Shown here in pieces: positions 48,013 to 58,221 of a DNA stretch of 64,000 bases. Location of the stretch: assembly GCF_000499385.1 (NCBI RefSeq), contig NW_013654609.1, positions 1 through 64,000 on the forward strand, given 5' to 3'. A program made the position numbers and the translations under genes. How positions within the stretch are numbered: the stretch's first letter is position 1; each line of letters begins with the position of its first letter. Source of the DNA: Eimeria necatrix (lineage: Eukaryota > Apicomplexa > Conoidasida > Eucoccidiorida > Eimeriidae). Under the pieces are notes generated by a model. That model saw nothing but the letters and a program-made list of their open reading frames with translations. It was not told the origin of the DNA and searched no databases.

Positions 48013-48732
48013 CCAGCCCAGCGTAGCGCCGTGGCCTGCACCGGCTAGCTAGTGTCCCGCTGGCTAGCTGGCCGTTAGCATAGTCCTCCATCTTCTGGAT
48101 GCGTTTCTCTTGTTCCTTGATTTTCCATTTTAAGGTCTCAGCCGTCTCGTTTGCGTGGCCCCACAGAGCTCGCAGCTAGACGAGGCATCCTTTCTAGGAT
48201 AAAGCCTTCGCAGTCATTACTAGCCACTCTTTCTGCTGCCAGCAGCTAGCAGCAGCCTGCCAAACGAAGCTAGCTGGAGTTACTCTCGCATGCAGGGCTC
48301 TGCTGCAAGACCATGAGGTGATAGTTGTTCAGCAGGATCTGGCTGTCTCAGCTTAGGGAGCAGCGGCACTTGCCTAACTAGCACAATATCCAGTTTTTCA
48401 GGGCAGGAGCAACCCTTGCATTCTTTCTGCCTAACTCTCTGGCCCTCGCTAATCGTGATTTGTACGTGCTGTGGGCTGCAAATGCATAGCAAATGGCCAT
48501 CACAGCCCAGCTTGCAAATAAACTACGTTTGTGTCTTTGCTTTTACCCTCCACAATGTAGTTGTCTCGTAGTTCCCCAACCAAGCCACTGAGCCCTGCTG
48601 GCCGACAGCTAAAAGAGAAGGGGCTGGATACGAGGACCCGCGCACAGTTGTGCATCCATGTGCGTTGTATGTACACCGAACGCAGACAGTCAGGTGTACG
48701 TACTGCGCTGTGCAGGCCCGCGGCCGAACAGC
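48013..48732. other. Convergent intergenic region between TRAPPC10 and the RLP7-like gene
   Basis: About 720 bp between converging stops. An AGCTAGC-rich patch follows the TRAPPC10 stop at once (48005-48075). The rest is unremarkable; ORFs at 48280-48492 and 48500-48736 (-) have no splice or domain support and are taken as 3' untranslated sequence. Confidence 0.55.
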
Positions 48733-49689
48733 TCAAGCCAGCTGAGCGACCTTCATGTCGATCTTGTTCCGAATGTACCCATACTCCAGTCGCTTTGCCT
48801 CCAGTCTGCGGGCCAACAGCAGCACACTAGCCAAGCAGTATGAAGCAAGATGGAAACACGGAGTTCCTATGGGGCCCACGGAAAGTTAAACAGCAAACAG
48901 ATACGGGGCCGGCAGCGCAGAGAAGGGCAGCGAAAGGTGAAAGGGGAAATGAAAGCAGTGAACCCGGCATCTTACTCTTCAACCTGCTTGAGGCTCTCCA
49001 GCTGAAAGTGTCTGCAGCAAAAGGCGCACAAGGTACCCCGGGGGCTTCCTTTATAGCAACGCTATCTGCCTCATGCCGCTCCATGCTAATGTAGCTTTTG
49101 GTGCTGTTCCCCGTATCACTCTTTAGCTTATTTCACTGAGTCCTAGGCGGCAGCTGGCTGACAAATTGCAGTGTCTTTGGGACTTAAAAGGCCTCTCAGC
49201 CGCCAGCGGCCCCCAAGCCCCTGCGCCGGGCCCCAGCTACCTGCCGTGGGTACAGCAGCCAGGCCTGGCTTCCCAGCTACGCCTTAAAACCACCAGCCTG
49301 ACCTATAAAAGCCGGCCTGCCCCATAGCCACTAGCCTGACCTATAGCCACCAGCCTGGGCCTCAGCCTCAGGGGCTGCAGCGCTGGCTCACCCCACGCGC
49401 TGCATGACTTGGGGGAAGTGGGGCCCGCAGTTGACAACTTCGTGCACGAGATCCTCCACACAGAAAAGGCCCAAAGACCCAAACGCCTCCTCCACCATCA
49501 TGTTGTCCGACAGCGCTACAGGGGGACCCCCGTCTTCGCTGGTTAGCCGGGCCCTGCAGCAGAAAAACAAGGCCAAAGCAACTGAAGAGCCACGCAGCTG
49601 CAGCAGCAGCAGCAAACACTCTGCCGACATAAAGGGCTCTACGCGCGGCTCTCGGGCTCTTCCCCCACACACGCATCATGCAACCAAAC

Positions 49690-49721
<32 letters not shown>

Positions 49722-51210
49722 TGAACCTTGTGACAAACAGTCGGCGAATAGTTTCTGCTGAGGGAAGTCCGTAGAAGACAAAGGGCGAGATCTTGCGCAA
49801 AATCTTCGTGGCATTCTCATCGTTGGCAATGAGAGTGCAGCTGTACGGCCGCGGGAGCCCCAGGGCCTGCATTGTGCAGCCAGAATAACAACAACCCCAC
49901 CTTTCTCAGCTTCACCACCCCCGCCGGGCCCAGCACGCAGTCACCGAAGACCCCGCAGTCAGCTGGCGCCTCACGAGAGGCTCCAACTGGCTAAGAAAAG
50001 ATAAAAAAGGGGCCAAAGAGGAGCAGGAGGGCCCCCCTGGGGCCCCTCTCTCCCTCTTTGGCCCCGTTTTTTTTCTTTTTCTTCTTACCTTCAGTGCCTC
50101 CTGCGTTTCCCTGCAGCCGCCCCTGCGGTGGTTACGAACTACACAGTACACGCGGCACTCTGGCTTTCGCTGCTGCTTCGGCTTGCGGTTTCGCTGCACT
50201 CGTAGCCTGCACAGACCCCAGCATACGAAGCAGCAGCCATAGGTGCAGCAGCAGCAGCGAAAGATGTGCAGCAACGGCAGGCGCCGCAGCAGCAGGAGCA
50301 GCAGCTGCATCAGCCGCTGCAGAAGCAAAAGAGCTGCACTATCCACAATGTCTGGCTGTAAACCACGGGTGCAGTAGCAGCACCCCTGCAGCCCACAACA
50401 GAGTGGCAGCTAATGTAGCAGACCAGCTGCAGCAACAAGACGGCACCGCCACGTTGTTGCTCCTGCTGCCCTTGCTGCTGCACATGCTGCTGCTGCTGCT
50501 GCATCTGTTGGAGCTACCTTTATCTTCGTTGCTGCAGCTGACGCTCCACTCACGCTGCCGCTAACAGGGCTACTAAGGAGCCCGCTGCAGCAGCAGCCAC
50601 GTGCGCAACTGCTGCTGCTGCTGCTGCTGCTGCTGACCTTTTGCTGTCTTTCATTGCTAGAAGAGCCTTTTTAACGAAGTACTGAGCGGTCTTCACTTCT
50701 GGCCTTTGGGCTTTCTTCCGTGCCTGCAGGCCGCCGGCAATCACATACAAACCGAAGTCCTATTTTGTTGTTGCTGCTGCTGCTGTCTCTATTTTGCTGC
50801 TGCAGCTTCCGTGCTTCTGCTGTGGCTTCTCTTGCAGCTTGCGTTGCTGCGGCAGACAGTCATCGACGGCTCGAGTTGAGGGCGCGCCGGCCGCAGCTGT
50901 TGCCGCAGCCGTGGAAGCAGCAGCAGCACACGGCAGCCGCTGCTGCTGCCACGAGCAGCATCCTACTGCCGCTGCCGTTGCTGCTGCTGCTGCTGCTGCT
51001 ACGGACTATAAGGCCAGCGGCCCACATGTAGGAGCCCCCTACCTTCTTCGCCTTGGCCAGGGCCTCCGCCCGTTTCTCCCGAGATTCCAGATCTTGCCGC
51101 CGCTTGCGCAGCACCGTCTCTGCAATTTTGAGGGGCTGGCCTTCTACGCGGGGCCGCAGCTGCCCGCGGGCGCCGCCCACTTCCTGCAGGTGTTCTGTGC
51201 CCTTTGTCAT
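48733..51210 (-). CDS. RLP7: Ribosomal protein L7-like, 60S ribosome biogenesis factor (RLP7/RPL7L1 type)
   Basis: Exon 1 (51210-51043) starts MTKGTEHLQE and encodes the basic N-terminal helix KIAETVLRKRRQDLESREKR. Exon 2 (50723-50638) adds RPEVKTAQYFVKKALLAMKD. Then come VYCVVRNHRRGG (about 50160-50083), FGDCVLGPAGVVKLRK (about 49998-49906), an exon with GLPRPYSCTLIANDENATKI and KISPFVFYGLPSAETIRRL (about 49868-49735), and an exon with VALSDNMMVEEAFGSLGLFC and VEDLVHEVVNCGPHF (about 49545-49394). The last exons give HFQLESLKQVEE and YGYIRNKIDMKVAQLA before TGA at 48735-48733. Block order is that of the L30/L7 fold. It is more diverged than a true ribosomal L7 should be, and VEE after the DN motif recalls RLP7, a nucleolar factor in 60S maturation. 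True RPL7 is the alternative. The exon 2-3 junction phase does not resolve cleanly; a small exon may be missing. Confidence 0.7.
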
Positions 51211-51915
51211 TGCTGCGCTGACTCGCTGCGGCCCACAGGTGCTTCCGCTGCAGCAAACAACGCTGCTTGCTCCGTCAGACCCGGCCCGCAGCAGCAGCCG
51301 CAGCCGCAAATGCGCCCCAAGCAGCAGCCGCCGCGCAGGCTGCAAGGACCTCTGGGGGCTTCTGCTCCTGTAGAGGCTATAGAGTGCTACAGCGAGGCAG
51401 CACAGCTCAGCAGCCGCGGATGCAGGTGCCTACGCGCCACTGGGAAAGAATCAAAGAATTCCAGCCTTCTTAAAGTTGGAGAGGCAAACTGCCACAAGTG
51501 GGGTCTTCGAGGCCCCTGGATACTTAGGGGGCCCCCGGGAGGGCTGGACGGTGGGGCACAGCGGACAGCCACAGGGGCACCCCGGCCATGAAAAGTAACT
51601 CAGGCTTTAAAAATAAAGACGCATTAACGCGTAAATGAGACCTGCTCCCTGCGGCCTCTTCCCTTGCTGCTGGTGACACAGCCTTTGCTCCTGGCGACGT
51701 GGCAGCCCCTGCTTGGGGCCCCACAGCAGCATGCAGCGGGGTGAGACACCGTCCATTTGAGGCCTTCTTCTGCTCGTTTACATTTTTCTATGTGATTTTT
51801 GTTCCTTCAGGGCTTCTGTGTGCCCTATTTGCGCTGAGGCTCACTGCCCCGGCTGCTGCTGCGCTGGCGGCGCTGCTGCTGCTGCTGCTACAGCGAATCA
51901 TTGCCCACTGGGAAG
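51211..51915. other. Divergent intergenic region between RLP7-like (-) and TRM1 (+)
   Basis: About 700 bp between two divergent start codons, so a shared bidirectional promoter is possible. The minus frame upstream of the RLP7-like ATG stays open to 51345, so an earlier start is not excluded. The plus-strand open frame 51699-52013 overlaps the TRM1 start in another frame and is not supported. Confidence 0.5.
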
Positions 51916-54900
51916 ATGGCGGGTCCACAGGGCCCAAAGGCAGCCCAGAACTTGAAAGGACAAGGGCCCAGCTCAAAATCGGGAGCGGATACCGGGGCTA
52001 CGGGGCAGATTAGGGAGGGGCTGGTCACTTTGGAGGCTACCCCCGGCGAGTCTGTCTTCTTTAACCCTGCTCAGGTCTTCAACAGGGACCTGTCGCTGCT
52101 TGTCCTGAAGGCATTTGCATGCAAGCAGCAGCAAGTGCTCAACCAGCGTTGTAAGAAGCCGGCCCAGCCTAGGCAGCTAGCCAGCGGCGCCATAGCTAGC
52201 CGCTAGCTAGCTAGTTATGCCACCCGCCCCGCATCAGCAAGCTGCAGCAGCAACGCCCTAGAGAGACCACTGCGCTTCTTTCGCGCGCGTATCCAGTGTT
52301 TTGTTGCCTGTGCTGCTGCTGCTTCTGCGTTCGCTGGGGCTGCTGCGGCTCCTGTTGACACAGCGAAACGTGGTTTGCTGCTGCGCTGCAGCTGCTGCAA
52401 CTTTGGCTCGCTGCAAGGCGGAAGGCCGGCCCGAGCCCCAGCCATTGGAGTTCGTGGGATTTAATGTGCTGGAGCCCCTGGCAGCAACAGGTGGGCCTGG
52501 GGGCTAGCAGCAGGGCAGCTCTGTTGTTTGTTTGTGTGTCTTGCTGCTGCTACCTCTCCATGTCTTCCTTTGTGCTTTTCTGCCCTCACTTTGCTGCGGC
52601 TGCCTCGACACTTCTTGTCCCCCTATTTTGCTGTTTTCCGTCTGTCTTCCTCCGGGCCTTCGCGGCGTGACTTTTACCTCCTCAGCTCTCTTGCTGCCGC
52701 TGCTGCTCCCCGCTTGAGTGACCTTTTGGCTGCTGCGCGGCTTCTTGCCTCTTCTCGTTTCTCTCTTCTTCTTCCCTTGTTGGCTCCTGCGCTTCTATGA
52801 AGCCCCTGCTGCCGCTGCTGCTGCTGCTGGCTGGTTACTGCTTGCTTAATGCTATGTGTGGGCTGGGGCTTTTCTGAAGGCCCTGTAGCCCAGCGGACTT
52901 GCCCCTTGCTGCTGTTGGCCCCGCGTCTCATTTCACTCAGCCCCTGTGCTCGCTGCATGCATGAGCCTTCTAGTTGCAGCAGCAGCCGCGCTAGCAGCAG
53001 CAACAGGAGCCACAGCAGCGCAGCAGCAGCGGGAGCAGCAACAGCGTCCTTCGCTGCACGGGGCTGCCCCTCGCGTTGCAGGCGGCTGCAGCTGCACCCG
53101 TTTTTTTATCCATTAAAGGCAGCAAATATTGGTGTAGTTCTGCCATAATATCATAGAAATGGCTCCCATTTTAGCTTTGTTTGTGTTTTCGGCCCTCAGG
53201 CCTCCGCAGCCTGCGATACCTCAAGGAGCTGGGGCCCCTTGTGGCCTGCGCCGTGGCCAACGACTTGGACCCAAAAGCAGCTGCAGCAGCAAAGGCCAAT
53301 GCGAAGTTGAATGAAGTTCCTCAGCACCGTTTCTTGGGTGTGCAGGGGTATCTGGGTGGCCTTGTTGGCTTTTGTATTGACTTTAGATGTGTCTTAGGGC
53401 CTTCGCTCTCCTTACGCTTTTATATTTAGTCGCATATTATATTTATTTTCTGGTTTTTATTCTCCTGTGGAGCCCCTCGTTGCCCCCGTGTGCTGCTGCG
53501 TTGCTGCTGCAGCAACTTGCAGCGAGGCGACGCGCCTGATGCACCTGCTGAGCCATCCCCCGCTGAGCGCTGGGACTCTAAAGAAGATTAACAGTTTGCC
53601 AGCAGGGGCTTCAGTGCCTTCTTCGTTTGACCTCAGCTGCCCCCCGGAGGAGCTGCTGTTGGTGCCACCACTGTTCAAGCCTGCCGCAGCTGCGGCAGAG
53701 GCAGCAGCAGCAGGTGCACCAGCAGCACCTGTTGCTGCTGCTGCTGCTGTGGAGGAAGGCGGAGCTCCATTTTGGTTCGACATAGTGGACATTGACCCTT
53801 ACGGGAGCTGCTCCCCCTTCTTAGACTCAGCAGTGGGGGCTGTGCGCAGCGGGGGGCTCTTGTGCGTCACCAGCACTGACACCAGCACTCTTGTGGGCAA
53901 CGCCTTAGAAACCGCATACTACAAGTACGGGGGAGCAACGGCCAAGATGAGTGCTCACCACGAAGTGGCAGTGCGGTGAGTCTGCACATGCGAGGGCGCT
54001 GGCCTAGCTGTAGTGGGGTCCCTCAGCAAAGCCCCCCAGCTACCTGCTTCTCGCGGGGCAGGTGGCTACTGATTTTTCTAGCGTTGCAGGGGGCCCCTAC
54101 AGGCTAATGTGAGCTGTTAAGAGCAGTGCCAGCTGTAGGCTACTCTACATCAACGGGGCGCCTCTGCTGCTGCCGCTGTTGCTGATGCTGTTGCGCCTGG
54201 AAGCACCTTCCCCCACAGTGGCTGCCCTCTGCGTGGTATGGCTGTGCGCCTGTTTGTCTTTGCGGCCAGCGTCGTCCTCCATGCCGTGGCTCAGGCTGCA
54301 GCAAAGCAGCGCAAGGCAGTGCAGCCGCTGCTCTGCTTGAGCGTGGACTTCTACGTGCGCCTTTTTGTGCGCGTCGTTGAGTCCCCAGAGCAGTGCAAGC
54401 AGCTTCACCAAAAGGAAGCCATGGCAAGTTGGGATTGCTGCTGCTTCAATCGCTTTTGCTGCTGCTGCTCATGAGTATCAGCCTTAAGCAGAAGGGACAA
54501 CAGCCAAACAGTGTATGGGACTATTATCAAACAGTTCACCAACTCCAAATTCCTGTTTAAAGCCACCTAGTCTCGGTGAACTCTGCGTGACCACCCACGG
54601 AAAGCTGAGGCCTTTTTTTGTTTTTCAGGTCTTTCACTGCCCTTCCTGTGAGGCCTTCACAGTTGCCCCCTTAGGCAGCCAAGCCCCCAAGCCGCGAAAA
54701 GCTAAGGGTTCGGGGTCGTCTCTCCACGCTGAAGATGCACAAGAGCAGAAGCAGGTCCCTCCGTCTCAGGGAGAAAGTGCAGAAGCCGTTGCTGTGGGGG
54801 AGAACGCTAGCAACAGTAACAGCAACAGCAGCAGCAAGAGCAGCAACAGCTCTGGCAAAGAGGAACAAGTTGCTGCAGCAGATGGCATTAGACTGAAGTA

Positions 54901-56495
54901 CAAGGCAGCGAGCTTGCCTGAGGGCGTGGCAACCCAGTGCAGTGAATGCGGAGGCCGCGTTCTATTAGGGGGCCCCATATACTCCGGACCGTACTACGAC
55001 CCGGTGAGCTTCTTGTGACCTTTGTGTAGAACTGAGGATGGCCTAAAGGTGGGAGCAGTGCTTTTAAGAGTTGTCTTTAGCCCATACAGGTTCATACGTG
55101 CCACTTGTACCTGTTGTCTAGACCTGTGTGCGGTGTCGTGGCAAGAGTAAGAGGCCCTCACCTGCACTTTTCAGCTCTACTGAGCTGAAGTTTAGCTCGG
55201 TTTGAGCTCGACAGTGAGTACTAGCAAACAGGGATGTTTTAGGAGGGGTCATTGCGCTTGGTGACTACCACACGCGGTCGCCGGGTCCCCAGGCTACAGC
55301 AACAGCAGCAGTACCAGCAGCAACGTCATTGAGAGCAAGGGCATTTCTAGAAGCATCCCTTTTGGCAGCACTAACAGCAGCAGCAGAATGTATGAAGATG
55401 TGCGAATGCCTTCAGGAGTTTGTGGGCCTCTGTCTGGAGGAACTAGACAAGTCAAAGGATACTCTTCCTGGGCTCACAATGCAGACGCGTATAAGGGGAA
55501 TGCTAACTGCTCTACAAGAGGTCTGTTACCTTTCTTGAATACACAAGTTTTGTGCTTGCTCCCAGTTCAGTGAGAGTGTTTCGGACAGCCACTATACTCG
55601 TCGCGACCCACACTATGCCTCATGAATTCATCCACATGCACTCTATGATTCGAGCAATTTAAGGAGCTGTAGCTAAACTAGAAGGAGCCCCGCTTAGGCC
55701 TGGCTATCTGGCGCGGGATGAACACCAGTGGCAGCTGCTGCGTTGCCTGGGCATGCATGCAAACCGCAGGAGCTGCCAGACGTGCCGCTGCACTATCAGC
55801 TGCCTTCGCTGTGCACACGCAACAAGCTCACGATGATAAAGCCTGCATCATTCATGTGGGTTTCTCTACGAATTTTCGGAGCCCTCGGACCTCTAGCATT
55901 GACTTAGGAGCACCAAGATCTTTTTGTTATCATTCAAGCCGATAAGTTGGAGTGTCGTTTTGTTGCAGAAACAGCGGCTGTCACGCCTGAGTGCGTTTGT
56001 TCGTTTAATTCGCTGGCTGCATTAGCCGGAGCTTCTGTGTCGGTCTGCTTTGGCGAGGTGGGGCTCCGCAGGGCTGCACTCAGGCGGCTGGGCTACAGGG
56101 CGTCTCATTTCCACCGCGATCCCCAGGCAGTGAAGACCGACGCGCAGTGTGTCGTCGTCTTCGACATATTGCGCACTCACGCTGCCAAGAGCACGTCGGC
56201 AAACCACGAGCGTTTCCCCGTGCTGCGGAAGCCCATTCAGTGCGTCTCCCTGAGCCAATACAACAGACACCCAGGCAGAGGCCCCCTCACACTGAGGTTC
56301 TCTTTTCCTAATTCGCACTTTTGTGCATTCCTCTATGCAACGAAGACACGCAGGAACAGTAGACAAGCGCAAACAGACGCAGATACAGAGGCGCATATCC
56401 CCACAAGCAGACTCCACAGCTCGGCCTGGGCTAATTTCTCTAAGGAGGGCGTTGCTGCCACTACTGCAATTGCGCACTTCGTACCAGAGGTTTAA
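51916..56495 (+). CDS. TRM1: tRNA (guanine26-N2)-dimethyltransferase Trm1
   Basis: Trm1 uses S-adenosylmethionine to make m2,2G at position 26 of tRNAs. The start MAGPQGPKAAQ is chosen because it opens the frame to ESVFFNPAQVFNRDLSLLVL, the family N-terminal motif. The next exon ends FNVLEPLAATG (52491) and joins GLRSLRYLKELG (from about 53201), the SAM-binding motif I; AVANDLDPKA follows as the acidic loop. A long exon (about 53515-53975) carries the catalytic FDIVDIDPYGSCSPFLDSA and CVTSTDTS. After it come LCLSVDFYVRLFVRV (54333) and two zinc-type CxxC pairs, FHCPSCEAF (54640) and QCSECGG (54935), then GPIYSGPYYDP. The C-terminal part has LEELDKSKDTLPGL and TRIRGMLTALQE (to 55519), DVPLHYQLPSLC (about 55780) and YRASHFHRDPQAVKTDAQCV (56091), where the ThrHis...IKTDAP motif of the family lies. 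Ser/Ala inserts lengthen it. The stop at 56495 is the frame's first; the final 60 residues are not family-like. Confidence 0.87.
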
Positions 56496-58221
56496 GGCTC
56501 TGGTTGGACAGCGTAGGGTAAAGGGCTGAGTGTTGTTTCCGGCGAAAGTGTATCTTCTAGGACAAAGCTGCAGCTGCTGCGTTTCACAGGACAAAAGGCA
56601 TAGACTTGTCCCCTCCAACCGCTGAAGAAAACAAAGCACAGCCTAAGAAGCATGTAGCCCGCTGGCTACCTAACCCGGCTCCATATTGGGGGCCTAAAGG
56701 CCGAGCGGGAAAGAGACGGTGAGACATATGCAGCGACACCTGGAAATCACGCTGCCAAGCAGGCTGCTGCCTGCTGCTGCTCCGGGCAGGGCTGCAAATT
56801 CCTTTACAGTTATCGTCAGCGCTGTTACGGCAGCCGGCACTGTTGCGCTGTGCCAAACAAGAATAATCAGACAAGCAGCGAGGCTCAGGCTTTTTGGCTC
56901 GACCGTCTGTCTCTGTAAGCATAACCATTTTGGGGGGAAATCAACTGTGCTGCGCCACAGGGCGGAGACTGAAGAGAAGGACACCACTGTAAAGAAAAAT
57001 TGTCAGAAGGTCACCGTCCATGGCAGCCAGGAAGCCAAATCCGCGTATAGTGAAGGGGTGGAGACCGTCAATACGTCAGAAGATTTGAACCCCTTGCTGT
57101 AACTTGTGCTGCACTTTGCAAAGACACTTACTCTACTCAGCCTTTCTTTGAAGGTCCTAGGAGATTAGGGAACAGGCTGTTTGTTGTCTTTCTTGTCGCT
57201 TTCTGACGAACACTTGTCCTTGTGAAGGGAAGTGCAATTTTTGCCACCTGGTGTTCGTGCTTGGATTCCGAAAATGCTGCTCCAACACAGGGGCTGCTTT
57301 AGTAAAGACAGTAGACAGTGCGTAGAAACAATCAGTTGCAAGTACCACTTCTAAGAGGCGTGTGTGGGCCTCCCTCTTTGCCAGCCACTCGACTGAGCTC
57401 GCTAAGGCGCATTGGACCTCTTCTGGGGCACCTAAAGACCCTGATGCCCCGAATATAGTCACAGCTCTTTTTGCCGCTGAGGCTATTGAGGCTCGTAGGC
57501 CTCCTGAAACTACTGCGGCCTTAGCCTGTTAGAGCCTTTGGAGGGTGTGGCGCTACTGGCGTACGTTGCGGGTTGACCTTCAGGTGTTGTCTTTTGTCAC
57601 TCCCGTGCCGCTGGTACCACAGAACCCACAACCCCAACCTACTGACAGAGAGTTTAGTGCTGTCGGTGTTGCCCTGCAGTTGGGAGTTTAGCTTGGTCCG
57701 AATTATTTCCGTACACATTTATGTATAAGATACACGCTTTTTCGCAGTTTTTAGTGAGGTTAGAGGTTCGCTGTCGGAGCAAAGCCCCCACGTATACCGA
57801 CGTAACACAAGTGTGCGGGCTGGAGCTGAGGAAAGATAGGAGTTCCTGCTATATAATCTCCTCCTTCTAAGTCATTTGGGAGGTTATTTCAATATGTAGC
57901 ATGTGTCGGATGTCCCTGGGTAAGGTACTCTTTTGCAATGGCCCGCTGCAGAGGACCAATGGGTACAGTGGGGAGTGTGCTGAGCAGTGTCTATGGTTGC
58001 AGTGGAGGCCCTCGCCCCGTGAAATTTAATTACAAAATTTATAACTATCTATTACGTGCAATCTCAACATTTTTTTTTAACCTGGCGTCTGCTTCTGTCC
58101 TTTCCTGCCTTGCGTGGCAGCAATACAACCATGCGTTGAAGTGACCCTGCGACTCCCACCGGCAAACCGCTAGACTCAGACCCTTAACATCAAAAACGAT
58201 AGGCAGAAGAATTCTAATATT
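56496..58221. other. Intergenic region between TRM1 and the BTB-like gene, with weak ORFs
   Basis: No supported gene. The best open frame is 56719-57102 (+), 127 codons with a possible hydrophobic segment FTVIVSAVTAAGTVALC. Minus-strand frames at 56584-56987 and 57157-57520 are also open; the latter gives an Ala-rich stretch (QCALASSVEWLAKREAHTRL) that could be an exon after the acceptor TCTAACAG at about 57529. None shows a domain. CAG repeats are absent. Confidence 0.4.

Larger units (their letters stand above)
7141..53050. repeat. CAG/CTG trinucleotide-rich domain
   Basis: Hundreds of CAG/CTG tracts of 4-12 units fill this interval, in exons and introns alike. Examples are 8989-9020, 9152-9190, 12205-12243, 18884-18916, 22784-22847, 38668-38700, 39525-39550, 39768-39791, 46595-46700 and 47579-47613. 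In coding exons the sense strand usually carries CAG/GCA/AGC, read as Gln, Ala or Ser. In introns the sense strand usually carries CTG/TGC/GCT, often directly before the acceptor. Density drops sharply left of about 7.1 kb and right of about 54-55 kb. Confidence 0.9.

Noticed and set aside
56719..57102. Plus-strand 127-codon ORF with one hydrophobic segment
   Set aside because: Could be a small gene, but overlapping minus frames are equally open and no family, signal or splice evidence decides; left in the intergenic note.
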